This document shows, piece by piece, positions 23,450 to 31,477 of a DNA stretch of 60,600 bases. Below the pieces are notes generated by a model that did no database searches, was not told the origin of the DNA, and worked only from the letters and a program-made list of their open reading frames with translations. The position numbers and the translations under genes are program-made. This DNA is from CAINVV01 sp036508555 (GTDB lineage Bacteria; Bacteroidota; Bacteroidia; Bacteroidales; Prolixibacteraceae), in the NCBI GenBank assembly GCA_036508555.1, contig DATCHD010000032.1, positions 1 to 60,600 of the forward strand, read 5' to 3'. Position 1 is the first letter of the stretch; every line of letters starts with the position of its first letter.

Positions 23450-25095
23450 TGAACTTTTTATTACTGAAGAGGTTAAGGGTTGGTCTGTCGATCTTCTTCC
23501 TGGTTTTTCTGGCCTTGGCTTTCATTGATTTCAGAAAAAGTTTCTCCAAAGATTTTTATTCTCTGGCGGTATTCTTTCAGTTCGTACCTTCTTTGCTCAG
23601 GAATATCACCGTCTCGGGAGTGATTGATTTCGGTGCCATCCTGGTGCTGATACTGACCATTTTCTTTGGAAGGGTCTACTGTTCAGTATTCTGTCCGCTG
23701 GGAATCTTTCAGGATGTCGTCTCCTGGATTTCAGGCAAAACTTCCCGAACGTCGAAATCCAAGAAGAAGCGGAAATACAAGTATCACAAGGCCTGGACTA
23801 TCCTTCGTTACTCACTTCTGGCTGTTGTTGTATTGCCGCTACTTTTTGGCAGCATTACCATGGTCACCCTTCTGGATCCCTACAGCCTCTTCGGCAGAAT
23901 CGCAACCATCCTTCTTAAGCCGATTGCTGTTGTGGTTAATAATATTTTTGCTGCAGGATTAGCCCGGGCAGATATTTACAGCGTGTTGTACCGGTATGAC
24001 ATGATTTGGGTGCCACCGGTCCTTTTGATCATCTCCACGTTTTTTATGGCAGGAATTATTCTTACTGCTTTCTACCGGGGAAGGCTTTACTGCAACACGG
24101 TTTGTCCGGTGGGCACTTTCCTGGGATTTATTTCAAAATTCGCCATCTTCAAAATCGTCCTCGATAAGAATAACTGCACCAAATGTGGAAAGTGCGCCCG
24201 TGTCTGCAAATCGGAATGTATTGAGATCAAGACGCAGAAAATTGATTATAGTCGCTGTGTAGCCTGTTATAACTGTTTGACAGTCTGCGAGGATCATGCC
24301 ATGGCGTACAAACCGGTTAAGAGAAAATCTTTTGAGAAACCGGTGCGGCTGGCGCCGGTAGCAGATGCTAATGGCCCAATGGCGTTAACGGATACTTCCA
24401 AGCGTAATTTTCTGATCACCAGTGTGATCGGCGTGGCAGCATTGTATGGTTTTAAGGCACCGGATTCCATCCCCGGACAGAAAAAGCCCAAGTTGATCGT
24501 CCCGAAACCCAAAGGTCAAAGTACCATTCCCGAAAAGAAAACCTCACCGGTTTCACCGCCTGGATCGCGCTCCATTGAGCGCTTCAATAAAATTTGTACT
24601 GGATGTTCCCTTTGCGTGTCTGCCTGTCCGAACAAGGTTCTGCAACCGGCCTTCCTGGATTATGGTCTGATTGGTGTGATGCAGCCACACATGGCTTACC
24701 ATAAGGGTTTATGCGAATTTGACTGTACCCTTTGCAGCGAGGTTTGTCCTACCGGAGCGATTGTTCCAATCACGATGGAGCAAAAGCACCTGCTTCAGAT
24801 AGGTCAGGTCCAGTTTGAGAAGAAAAATTGCATCGTAGAAACCGAAAAAACCGATTGTGGTGCATGTTCGGAACACTGTCCTACCAAGGCGGTGCACATG
24901 GTTCCTTATGGCAAGTTATTCATCCCCGAGATCGACCAGAAAATCTGTGTTGGGTGCGGGGCGTGCGAGTATGCCTGTCCGACGACCCCCTTCAAGGCGA
25001 TTTACGTTAACGGCAATCCCAAGCATCTCGCCGCGGAGAAACCAAAGACCGAGAAGGCCAAGAATGTACTTAAAGAAGGGGAGTTTCCTTTCTAG
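23449..25095 (+). CDS. Membrane polyferredoxin, NapH-like part fused to a second ferredoxin part
   Basis: A 548-aa protein. Residues 1-235 contain about five membrane segments with the FGRVYCSVFCPLG and YRGRLYCNTVCPVG motifs of NapH/YccM-like quinol-linked ferredoxins. Cys clusters follow: CTKCGKCARVCKSEC and CVACYNCLTVC. Around residue 315 a second RR/KR-type segment, SKRNFLITSVIGVAAL, precedes another ferredoxin region with CTGCSLCVSACP, CDCTLC-like SEVCP, CGACSEHCP and CVGCGACEYACP. At least six iron-sulfur clusters are expected. It resembles a NapH fused to a NapG-like part. With the DUF362 protein it may form an exported electron-transfer complex; partner unknown. The 3' end overlaps prmC by 26 nt. 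Confidence 0.85.
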   Translation: MNFLLLKRLRVGLSIFFLVFLALAFIDFRKSFSKDFYSLAVFFQFVPSLLRNITVSGVIDFGAILVLILTIFFGRVYCSVFCPLGIFQDVVSWISGKTSRTSKSKKKRKYKYHKAWTILRYSLLAVVVLPLLFGSITMVTLLDPYSLFGRIATILLKPIAVVVNNIFAAGLARADIYSVLYRYDMIWVPPVLLIISTFFMAGIILTAFYRGRLYCNTVCPVGTFLGFISKFAIFKIVLDKNNCTKCGKCARVCKSECIEIKTQKIDYSRCVACYNCLTVCEDHAMAYKPVKRKSFEKPVRLAPVADANGPMALTDTSKRNFLITSVIGVAALYGFKAPDSIPGQKKPKLIVPKPKGQSTIPEKKTSPVSPPGSRSIERFNKICTGCSLCVSACPNKVLQPAFLDYGLIGVMQPHMAYHKGLCEFDCTLCSEVCPTGAIVPITMEQKHLLQIGQVQFEKKNCIVETEKTDCGACSEHCPTKAVHMVPYGKLFIPEIDQKICVGCGACEYACPTTPFKAIYVNGNPKHLAAEKPKTEKAKNVLKEGEFPF

Positions 25096-25927
25096 CCCTG
25101 ATCATTCTGGTTTTACCTTGTAGATCTTTTCGGGTACGGATGTCATAAAACCCATTGACCGATAAGAGTTCTGCAACTTGGGTGCCCTGTGATTCGTTGA
25201 TTTCAAAGTACAGATTACCATGAAGTTGCAGATGAACAGTAGCGAACTGCGCAATGGCGCGGTAAAATACCAACGGGTCGTGGTTGGGCACAAAAAGTGC
25301 CATGTGCGGTTCAAAATCGACCACATTTCTATCCATTTGGTCCGATTCTTCCATCAATACATAGGGTGGATTGCTGACGATTACATCCCATCTAGCCGAT
25401 GCTGCTATCCAGGTAGGATGAAAAATATCCTGGATAGAAAACTGAACTTTGGAGTTGTTTCGTTCTGCATTATGCCGGGCTAATTTCAGCGCCTCCTCTG
25501 AGATATCCCACCCTTCGACCAGCTCCATCCGGGTATTTTTATCTATGGTGATTGGAATGCAGCCGCTTCCGGTGCCGATATCCAGCAAGCTTTTTGCCCC
25601 TGCGCCTTCTTCGCGGATGATCCAGTCGACCAGCTCCTCCGTTTCGGCCCTGGGGATCAACGCGCCGGGCGAAACGGTGAATTTCAATCCATAGAATTCC
25701 GTTTCGCCGAGGATATATTGAATCGGTTCATGGGCCTGCAACCGGTTTACGATCTCCATGATTTGCATTATCTTTGGTTCCGGAAGCTGTTCGGTCTGGT
25801 TCAGATGAAGCTGCAACCTGTTGTAGCCGGTTACATGCTCCAGAATGAGTCGAGTGAGGCTCTCTACCTCAGAAGGGGGATACAGCAGAGAGAGTTTCTC
25901 CCTGATTATTTTTTTTGTTTTTAACAT
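25070..25927 (-). CDS. prmC: Peptide chain release factor glutamine methyltransferase
   Basis: N5-glutamine methyltransferase that modifies the GGQ motif of release factors RF1 and RF2. I use the ATG at 25927 (MLKTKKIIREKLSLLYPP), giving 285 aa; a longer frame from 26044 would run antisense through ribD. The SAM-binding motif LLDIGTGSGCIPI and the catalytic NPPY motif (IVSNPPYVLMEE) are present, as is the N-terminal helical domain (LHLNQTEQLPE). Its start codon overlaps that of the divergent ribD by two bases (CATG). The end overlaps the polyferredoxin gene in convergence. Confidence 0.93.
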   Translation of the reverse strand: MLKTKKIIREKLSLLYPPSEVESLTRLILEHVTGYNRLQLHLNQTEQLPEPKIMQIMEIVNRLQAHEPIQYILGETEFYGLKFTVSPGALIPRAETEELVDWIIREEGAGAKSLLDIGTGSGCIPITIDKNTRMELVEGWDISEEALKLARHNAERNNSKVQFSIQDIFHPTWIAASARWDVIVSNPPYVLMEESDQMDRNVVDFEPHMALFVPNHDPLVFYRAIAQFATVHLQLHGNLYFEINESQGTQVAELLSVNGFYDIRTRKDLQGKTRMIRARKETPLL

Positions 25928-27047
25928 GGTGAATGATACAAAAATAGAGAATCGCGGCAAAATTGATGCAACATCTGCTGAAGAAAAATTTATGTCGCGC
26001 ACCATTGAGCTGGCTAAACTCGGTATGGGACGGGTGGCCCCCAATCCGATGGTGGGTTGCGTGATAGTTCACAACGGACTGATTATTGGAGAGGGCTATC
26101 ACCGCAAATACGGGGAAGCACATGCGGAAGTTAATGCCATAAATTCAGTGAGGAATAAGAATCTGCTCTGTGAATCAACGATGTACGTGACATTGGAACC
26201 CTGTTCCCATTTTGGCAAGACTCCTCCCTGTGCAGATCTGATTGTCGAAAAGCGAATTCCAAAGGTGGTGGTCGGCAGTTTTGATCCAAACGAAAAAGTG
26301 GCCGGTCGTGGACTGGAGCGTCTCAGAAAAGCTGGAATTGAAGTGGTTACAGGAGTTTTAGAAGAAGAATGCAATCGGATGAACCGCAGATTTCTGACCG
26401 TCCACGAGAAGAAAAGGCCTTACATCATCTTGAAATGGGCCCAAACGGAGGATGGTTTTATAGACCGTTCGCGTGACGAGGAGGAATTTGGTCAGCCGAC
26501 CTGGATCACCAACGACCTTTCCAGGATTGCCGTCCACAAGATGAGGTCGGATGAGGCGGCCATCCTGGTAGGTACCAATACTGCACTGAAGGACAATCCG
26601 TCGTTGACAGTCAGACATTGGAGCGGGAATCATCCACTTCGAATGGTGCTGGACAGGAGAGGCATCCTACCCAAAAGTTGCGCACTGCTGGACCAGTCGA
26701 CCGAAACCATTGTCTTCACAGAAACAGAGATGCAGTCGAAACCCAACCTGGAATATGTCCGAATCGACTTTGGTGGCGGCATGTTACAGAAAGTCAATTC
26801 ATTCCTAAGTGGAAGGGGCATTCAGTCATTGTTGGTGGAAGGTGGCAAGGCGTTGCTTGAATCGTATATGCGGGAAGGCCTCTGGGATGAGGCACGCGTA
26901 TACATTGGAAATACGCGTTTTGGCTCCGGCATCAAAGCTCCCGAAACCGACTGGATTCTTGATCGGGAGGAGTCGCTGGATGACAGTCTGATGCGGATAT
27001 ATTACAGAAAAGAGATGGTCAACCGATCTCAATTCCATGCTTTGTAA
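25926..27047 (+). CDS. ribD: Bifunctional riboflavin biosynthesis deaminase/reductase RibD
   Basis: Performs the second and third steps of riboflavin synthesis: deamination of the pyrimidine from GTP cyclohydrolase II, then NADPH reduction of the ribose. The deaminase domain has APNPMVGCVIV, the zinc ligand in GEAHAEVNAI and the PCxxxxxxPPC site (EPCSHFGKTPPCADL). The reductase domain follows (PYIILKWAQTEDGFID, LLVEGGKALLES). The ATG at 25926 gives 373 aa and overlaps the prmC start; ATG 25992 (MSRTIELAKLG) is a possible later start, but it would cut the residues usually preceding the first helix. The end overlaps the mntA-like gene. Confidence 0.93.
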   Translation: MVNDTKIENRGKIDATSAEEKFMSRTIELAKLGMGRVAPNPMVGCVIVHNGLIIGEGYHRKYGEAHAEVNAINSVRNKNLLCESTMYVTLEPCSHFGKTPPCADLIVEKRIPKVVVGSFDPNEKVAGRGLERLRKAGIEVVTGVLEEECNRMNRRFLTVHEKKRPYIILKWAQTEDGFIDRSRDEEEFGQPTWITNDLSRIAVHKMRSDEAAILVGTNTALKDNPSLTVRHWSGNHPLRMVLDRRGILPKSCALLDQSTETIVFTETEMQSKPNLEYVRIDFGGGMLQKVNSFLSGRGIQSLLVEGGKALLESYMREGLWDEARVYIGNTRFGSGIKAPETDWILDREESLDDSLMRIYYRKEMVNRSQFHAL

Positions 27048-27321
27048 TTTCGCCCAAAAAATCACCTTTGTCATTATCTCTTTCAATTAGGATGGGCTCA
27101 ATCCTATCGTCAACCTGACGCCTCAATTTCCACAACAAGGGTTGGATTGCAAAATAATCTCCGTCGATATGCTTTACGACGACAGCTACATCAATATCAC
27201 TATCTGCATGGTAGCTATTATTCGCATAGGAACCAAACAGGTATACCTTTTCATGCGGAAAATGATTCCTGAGAAGAAGAGCATATTCTTTTACTTTAGC
27301 TATAGCTTCTCTTTTATCCAT
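27019..27321 (-). CDS. mntA: MntA-like minimal nucleotidyltransferase antitoxin
   Basis: Antitoxin of the HEPN/MNT type VII system; characterised relatives inactivate the HEPN RNase toxin by adding AMP to it. The diagnostic GSX10DXD motif is present in FGSYANNSYHADSDIDVAVV (about 29-48). The length of 100 aa is normal for minimal versions. Usually the HEPN toxin gene overlaps or immediately precedes it; here a fragment of HEPN overlaps its start by 22 nt, so the antitoxin stands without an intact toxin. The 3' end overlaps ribD by 29 nt in convergence. Without a toxin, it may be neutral or be in decay. Confidence 0.85.
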   Translation of the reverse strand: MDKREAIAKVKEYALLLRNHFPHEKVYLFGSYANNSYHADSDIDVAVVVKHIDGDYFAIQPLLWKLRRQVDDRIEPILIERDNDKGDFLGEITKHGIEIG

Positions 27322-27495
27322 CGCTGCAGGTCTTTTGTTTTTTTAAGAATCTCGATACATTTCTCCTCTGTCAAACTTTTGAGCAACCGCTCTTTGTAGG
27401 AAGGATATCTGGCTTCAATATTTAAAGGTTCAATTTGGTCGATGAAATCTTTCTGATCTTCAGTGAATGACTCGTAAAAACTGAACCTTGTTGTC
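27300..27495 (-). pseudogene. HEPN-domain toxin, C-terminal remnant
   Basis: In the minus frame ending at the TAG at 27300-27302, the sequence reads FTEDQKDFIDQIEPLNIEAR and then YPSYKERLLKSLTEEKCIEI, ending RWIKEKL. This is the C-terminal half of HEPN toxins of MNT/HEPN pairs (NIEARYPDYKE is the usual form). About the first 70 residues are missing, and no RX4-6H ribonuclease motif is visible in what remains. Upstream the frame reaches a stop and another gene (the HigA-like one) reads through the same DNA in a different frame, so a deletion fused the two. Confidence 0.75.
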
Positions 27496-27883
27496 TATTT
27501 TCCTCATTATTAAGTTTGTATGCACGATTAAATGCCTCTTGTGATACTTTAAAATAATCTGACAATTTTCTTATAGTATCTTTTGACAATCCCTTATTAT
27601 AATTTATAATTTTTGAGATAGTCCCTTTGGATAAATCCAGGATAACAACCAGGTCGTTTGCTATTAAATTGTGCTCATTCATTAATGCTTTTAGTAATTC
27701 AATGGGATTCAAGTCTTTAAATGAATTGTTTTCTGAATCCCATTTTTCTATCAATAAACTGAGCATTTCAATTTCGTCCTGAACTGTATTTTCTTCAAGC
27801 GTTACCAATTCTTCGAGCATATTACTGTACGTATTATATTGCTCAATGCTCTTTATAATCGTAAATTTTAGAGTCTCCATCAT
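27422..27883 (-). pseudogene. HigA-like antitoxin with its C-terminus replaced
   Basis: The start is ATG 27883 or 27880 (METLKFTIIKSIEQY), just downstream of a TATATTTG -7 element (27892-27899 on the minus strand). The body is a HigA-type antitoxin: helical N-terminus, then an HTH with HNLIANDLVVILDLSKGTIS and KLSDYFKVSQEAFNRAYKLN. After NNEENRQ, where family members continue with a conserved tail, the frame runs on as GSVFTSHSLKIRKISSTKL, which is out-of-frame HEPN DNA. Thus the last part is chimeric. No higB toxin gene lies directly upstream. Whether the protein still binds DNA is open, as the HTH is intact. Confidence 0.72.
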
Positions 27884-27959
27884 GATAATCGCAAATATAA
27901 TAAAAGTTTCACAAAAGGAAACCGAATTCATAATAATTTCGTTACTGGCGTAACTTCTG

Positions 27960-28128
27960 TTACATAAAGATAACCATTGCTGCATCACCGTTTCCAATTG
28001 TTCGGACAAGGGATCCATTATCTTTACGGATTTCTACCTTAGCTTTTACGGTGGTAATAGCGACCAGGGATTGGTCACTATTGAAATCAGCCGAAATTGC
28101 ATCACCATTTGCGATTGACTGAATTTAT
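27960..28128 (-). pseudogene. Possible WD40-type beta-propeller scrap
   Basis: A 56-codon minus-strand open segment reads NGDAISADFNSDQSLVAITT then VKAKVEIRKDNGSLVRTIGN, ending GDAAMVIFM and a stop at 27960-27962. The DFNSD...LVAITT...VEIRKDNGSLVRTI spacing resembles one blade of a WD40 or similar propeller (x-F-x-x-D-G-x-x-hydrophobic-A-x-x-x-x-x-V-x-L-x-x-x-x-G). It has no start codon and begins directly after the stop of the parE-like remnant. The identification is tentative. Confidence 0.35.
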
Positions 28129-28242
28129 TTTGTTCTTTTTATTTTCGTGGGATTCAGTCTGGTATCAAAAATATCTGAGATTTCAATTCTATTCTTTTCG
28201 AAATTAATGAAGTAAATCAGTCCAATAAATTTTCAACTCCAT
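28125..28242 (-). pseudogene. RelE/ParE-type toxin with an internal deletion
   Basis: The ATG at 28242 overlaps the end of the antitoxin gene, and reads MELKIYWTD, the usual start of RelE/ParE toxins. It then hits a stop, while a shifted frame over the same bases reads LIYFINFEKNRIEISDIFDT and ends RLNPTKIKRTK, the usual end. About 60 central codons are missing. The join lies in tggactgattt, where the end of the N-terminal part and the beginning of the C-terminal part share bases, fitting a deletion between short direct repeats. No functional toxin can be made. Confidence 0.78.
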
Positions 28243-28478
28243 TCTTGAATTTCTTCTCTAAGATTGATATTTTCAATTAGTCTGTCATTCTTCGAATCTA
28301 GCAAAGACTTGTCGATTCGTTCATTAAATTCGTCCAAAGTCAAAGGCGTGAAGTCATTCTCAGTTATCTTTCCTTTTTCCTTTTCCAATAATTTCTCTAA
28401 ACGATTGATGATTTCTTCGCTCTGGATTTTAAGAAATTCTTGCACAAATGTGATCTTTCGAGTCTGTAAATCCATCAT
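28233..28478 (-). CDS. Antitoxin of a RelE/ParE-type pair, toxin deleted
   Basis: An 81-aa acidic helical protein (MMDLQTRKITFVQEFLKIQS...). A central segment ENDFTPLTLDEFNERIDKSL and the C-terminus NLREEIQEWS are typical of small addiction-module antitoxins that bind their toxin with a C-terminal helix. A TATCTTTG element at 28504-28511 (minus strand) provides a promoter. Translation overlaps the toxin start by 10 nt, the normal layout of these operons, but the toxin is broken. Start may be 28478 or 28475 (two ATGs in a row). Confidence 0.72.
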   Translation of the reverse strand: MMDLQTRKITFVQEFLKIQSEEIINRLEKLLEKEKGKITENDFTPLTLDEFNERIDKSLLDSKNDRLIENINLREEIQEWS

Positions 28479-28605
28479 TATTATTTTTGTAAGAATACAA
28501 ATTCAAAGATATAAGTTTTTGGTCGTCTTTATTTCTTGCCCCGATTTTTTGAAAAGAATAAAATTGGGATAACTCTTTTGAATTAATGCAGTGTGAAGGG
28601 TGATA

Positions 28606-28755
28606 TTATTTTTCGTTTAGCCATTTGGTAACATCATTGTTCAATTGATAATGGCCAATATAGAATCCTTGCTCAATTTCTTTCTTTGATGACATGATCT
28701 CCTGTTTCTGTTCAGGAGTCAGTGTAATTACAGGACAGGTGCTAGCATGTCTCAT
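28606..28755 (-). CDS. Very small antitoxin-like protein, 49 aa, possibly truncated
   Basis: ATG at 28755; the protein reads MRHASTCPVITLTPEQKQEI, then MSSKKEIEQGFYIGHYQLNN and ends DVTKWLNEK. The pattern of a Leu-Thr-Pro-Glu turn, a helix with EIEQG and a terminal WLxEK is seen in short antitoxins encoded before PIN or RelE toxins. Upstream codons in the same frame lead back without start to the stop of the ATPase remnant, so the N-terminus may be lost. No toxin follows. The 130 bp between it and the antitoxin at 28478 hold only that gene's promoter. Confidence 0.4.
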   Translation of the reverse strand: MRHASTCPVITLTPEQKQEIMSSKKEIEQGFYIGHYQLNNDVTKWLNEK

Positions 28756-28794
28756 CCTGAAATATAATCTAACATTCTTCACTTTTTCGGGCTG

Positions 28795-29934
28795 CTACAT
28801 CAGTTTAAACAGATCGTCCATATTTACTTCTGATTGGATAGCACCGGAATATTGGTTTTGCTTTATGCCATAGGTGGTTACCATTGTCAAATGTATCGTT
28901 TTACGCGATTTTGTTTCTCTTTGGAAGGTGTCTTTTTTAATTCGCAGGTTTTCATCCAATTTTTTGTCGATCGAAAATTCAGTATTGGCATACTTCATTT
29001 CACATAGGTTGATGACATTGTCACTACGATTAATCAATAAATCCACCTGTACTCCGGGATCTGATTTTTGACTCCTCCATGAAGCTATTTGAGTGAGAAC
29101 CCCGGATATTCCCAATTTGGTTTTTATTTGTTTTACATGTGCCATACAAACTTGCTCAAAGGCATATCTGCTCCAGGCACGATGTCTGGCGTTGTCGATA
29201 AAATTCAACCAAAAATGTTCATCATTATATTTGTTTTTCCGAATATAATTCAGGTAAAAAAGCGTGTAAAAATCAACCAGTTGATAAAGCTGGTATTTGT
29301 ATTTTTTCTCAAAGCCATTGTACCTGCGGATAAAGCCACACTGCTCCAACTCTTCAAGAGTCTTGGTCATTCCTCCTCCATCTGATAATTTGCTTTCTGT
29401 TACGATCTCCTCTCTTGTCATTCCTTTTGTTTTCTTCGCCAAAACTTCTACAACCATCCTGTGATTCTGGGAATGTTTGAACAACGAAGCGTACAGATTT
29501 GAGAATTCTTCACGCAAGGCTCCATTTTGGACGAAACACAATGCGCCAATGTTTTGCGCGAGGCTCAACTTTTTATCCACAAGGCTCAAATAGTAGGGTA
29601 TACCGCCCAGTATCATATAGCTCTCCACTATTTGATACTTGCTCATCAATATATTGTTAGCCTTGTAATACTCTTCACATTCACCCAGTGTAAAAGGTTC
29701 GATTTGCATTCGTCTTGTGATTCTGTTGTGCAATCCACCGTGGTTTTTAATGAGTTTATTGATCATCCAGGAAGTAGCAGAGCCACAGACAATCAACAAA
29801 ATGTCTGATCTCGACGATGCCCATCCATTCCAGAAATGTTCAAGGGCCGTAATAAAGCCCGACCGATGTGTATCCATCCAGGGAAGTTCATCGAGGAATA
29901 CGATTTTCTTTCCTTTTCCGCGAGCAATAGTAAT
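28795..29934 (-). pseudogene. AAA-type ATPase with DUF234-like C-terminus, N-terminal Walker A part lost
   Basis: The frame from 29934 (just after a stop at 29935-29937) contains the Walker B region KKIVFLDELPWMDTHRSGF and continues as CGSATSWMINKLIKNHGGLH, RMQIEPFTLGECEEYYK and MILGGIPYYL, hallmarks of the archaeal/bacterial ATPase family with a C-terminal DUF234 nuclease-like part (VQVDLLINRSDNVINLCEMK). The first ATG is 29877, after Walker B. The Walker A motif and upstream 70-80 residues are missing, cut at the boundary with the YihY gene. A full protein is about 430-480 aa. A shortened product of 360 aa could be made, but should not bind ATP normally. Confidence 0.78.
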
Positions 29935-29997
29935 TTATTATTCGCGGAAAGTGGTATAAAAAATGTAGTTACAGCGAGCAATAAGACAAATGGAATT

Positions 29998-30978
29998 TTA
30001 CTTCTCTGTGTTCATTATCACTTTTTCGTCGGCGAACAACGAGGCCCGGACGGCATTGGCGTTGCTTTGGGCACTCCAGATGCTTACGTTTAATTCGAAT
30101 CCGATAAGCATAATCAGGGACATGAAATAGATCCACATCATCACCACCACCAGGGTGCCAATGGAGCCGTAGAGGGTATTGTACTTGCCGAAATTATTGA
30201 TGTAGTAAGAAAAGCCGACAGAGATACATATTGAAAGCAGGGTGGCAAGCGTTCCTCCAGCAGAGATAAATCTGAATTTCATCTTACGCGCCGGACCGAA
30301 ATAAAAAATAAAGGCAAATGTAAAGAAGAACAACAGCAAGATAACCAGCCATTTACCACTAATCAGCAGGTAATAAATGTAGTTTAAATGGATAAATTGT
30401 TTGGTTAGGAGGAATTCTGTAAACCTTTGGCTGAGGGTGATTAAAGCTACACTCAAGGCGGTTAGAGTCGTCAGGATCAATGATAACCCGAATGCAATCA
30501 TATATCGGCTCCAGATGCTGCGCGTCTCAATGGCGTGGATGGTACCGTTGAAAGCCACCATGATGGAGGCCAGTCCGTTGGTGGAAAAGATGAATGCCGC
30601 TAAAAATCCGAAAGAGAGTAAGCTGCCGCGAGGCTGGGTAATGATATCCTGAATGGTTCCTTTCACAGCAAGAAAGGCATTGTCAGGAAGTACACTCTGC
30701 ATCAGATCCATCAGCTGAAGCTGGAAATTTTCAATTGGAATATAGGGTATCAGGGTAAACATGAAGATAATAGCAGGAAAAATTGCCAGGATAAAATTGA
30801 ACGCAATGGCAGAAGCCCTGGTGGTAATTGCCCCATCCACAACACTTTTCCAGAAAAATATAGTTACATCATAGAGCGGCAACCCATCAAAAATGGGAAC
30901 AGTAATTTTCTTAGCCTTCAGTGTAATCCTGATAAAGCGATTTGTCATCCAGAACCGTGCCGCATGAAGAAAGGTCAT
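29998..30978 (-). CDS. YihY/BrkB-family inner-membrane protein
   Basis: A 326-aa protein with about six membrane helices. Family motifs visible are ASAIAFNFILAIFPAIIFMF near 75-94 and LYGSIGTLVVVMMWIYFMSL near 270-289, followed by IMLIGFELN. The family was once called RNase BN because of a mistaken assignment; the true role is unclear and may be transport or envelope related. It is followed 17 bp upstream (in transcription order) by a DUF4783 gene that is likely in the same operon. Confidence 0.88.
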   Translation of the reverse strand: MTFLHAARFWMTNRFIRITLKAKKITVPIFDGLPLYDVTIFFWKSVVDGAITTRASAIAFNFILAIFPAIIFMFTLIPYIPIENFQLQLMDLMQSVLPDNAFLAVKGTIQDIITQPRGSLLSFGFLAAFIFSTNGLASIMVAFNGTIHAIETRSIWSRYMIAFGLSLILTTLTALSVALITLSQRFTEFLLTKQFIHLNYIYYLLISGKWLVILLLFFFTFAFIFYFGPARKMKFRFISAGGTLATLLSICISVGFSYYINNFGKYNTLYGSIGTLVVVMMWIYFMSLIMLIGFELNVSIWSAQSNANAVRASLFADEKVIMNTEK

Positions 30979-30995
30979 CAGTAAGTAAAATTAAA

Positions 30996-31370
30996 TTAAT
31001 CTTTCTCAATCCGCAACTGAACAATCAGCGGTTTATCGGCAAAATTTTTCAGCAAAAAATAGATACGAAAATTCGCACCGGCAGTTTGCATCTTCCCGAT
31101 CCCATAAACAGAGTCGGTACCACCCTTGCGCGTTAGCTTGAAATCTACAGGTTTATTTTTGCTGAAGAAATCGCTGAGAATCATTTCCCCCTGCTCCTTC
31201 GAGCATACATTTTCCTTGTCGAGGATCACCAGTTCAACATTGTTGTTAAAGCAGGAGGCCACCATTTTCGCATTCCCGGCTTTTAGACCGGTTCCAATTT
31301 GCGGAGGAATCTGCCCGAAAGCGAAATCCGCCAGGAATAAAAAGAATATAACAGATACAAAATTCTTCAT
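30996..31370 (-). CDS. DUF4783-family exported protein
   Basis: A 124-aa protein from the ATG at 31370 (MKNFVSVIFFLFLADFAFG is the export signal); a start 12 codons earlier would place residues before the signal. The mature region has IPPQIGTGLKAGNAKMVASC and FKLTRKGGTDSVYGIGKM, typical of the DUF4783 family, an NTF2-like small fold in Bacteroidota without known function. It lies upstream of yihY in the same direction and is divergent from rlmH. Confidence 0.8.
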   Translation of the reverse strand: MKNFVSVIFFLFLADFAFGQIPPQIGTGLKAGNAKMVASCFNNNVELVILDKENVCSKEQGEMILSDFFSKNKPVDFKLTRKGGTDSVYGIGKMQTAGANFRIYFLLKNFADKPLIVQLRIEKD

Positions 31371-31477
31371 AACACTAAAACTATCAATTATCAGCCACAC
31401 AGACAAATTTATCCACGGTTTTTATGCCATTTGCAAAAATAACATTACTTTACAGGTTCTGATACAACAATTGTGCC

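Noticed and set aside
25845..26044. Longer starts for ribD (25845) and prmC (26044)
   Set aside because: The added residues have no family match and would overlap the partner gene by up to 200 bp; shorter ATGs fit the usual N-termini.
27941..27954. GTTAC-TGGC-GTAAC inverted repeat as the HigA operator
   Set aside because: Arms are only 5 bp and it lies about 45 bp upstream of the -7 element, inside the WD40-like scrap side; evidence is too weak.
29998..30978. Naming YihY as ribonuclease BN
   Set aside because: That annotation arises from a known error; the true RNase BN is a metallo-beta-lactamase protein.
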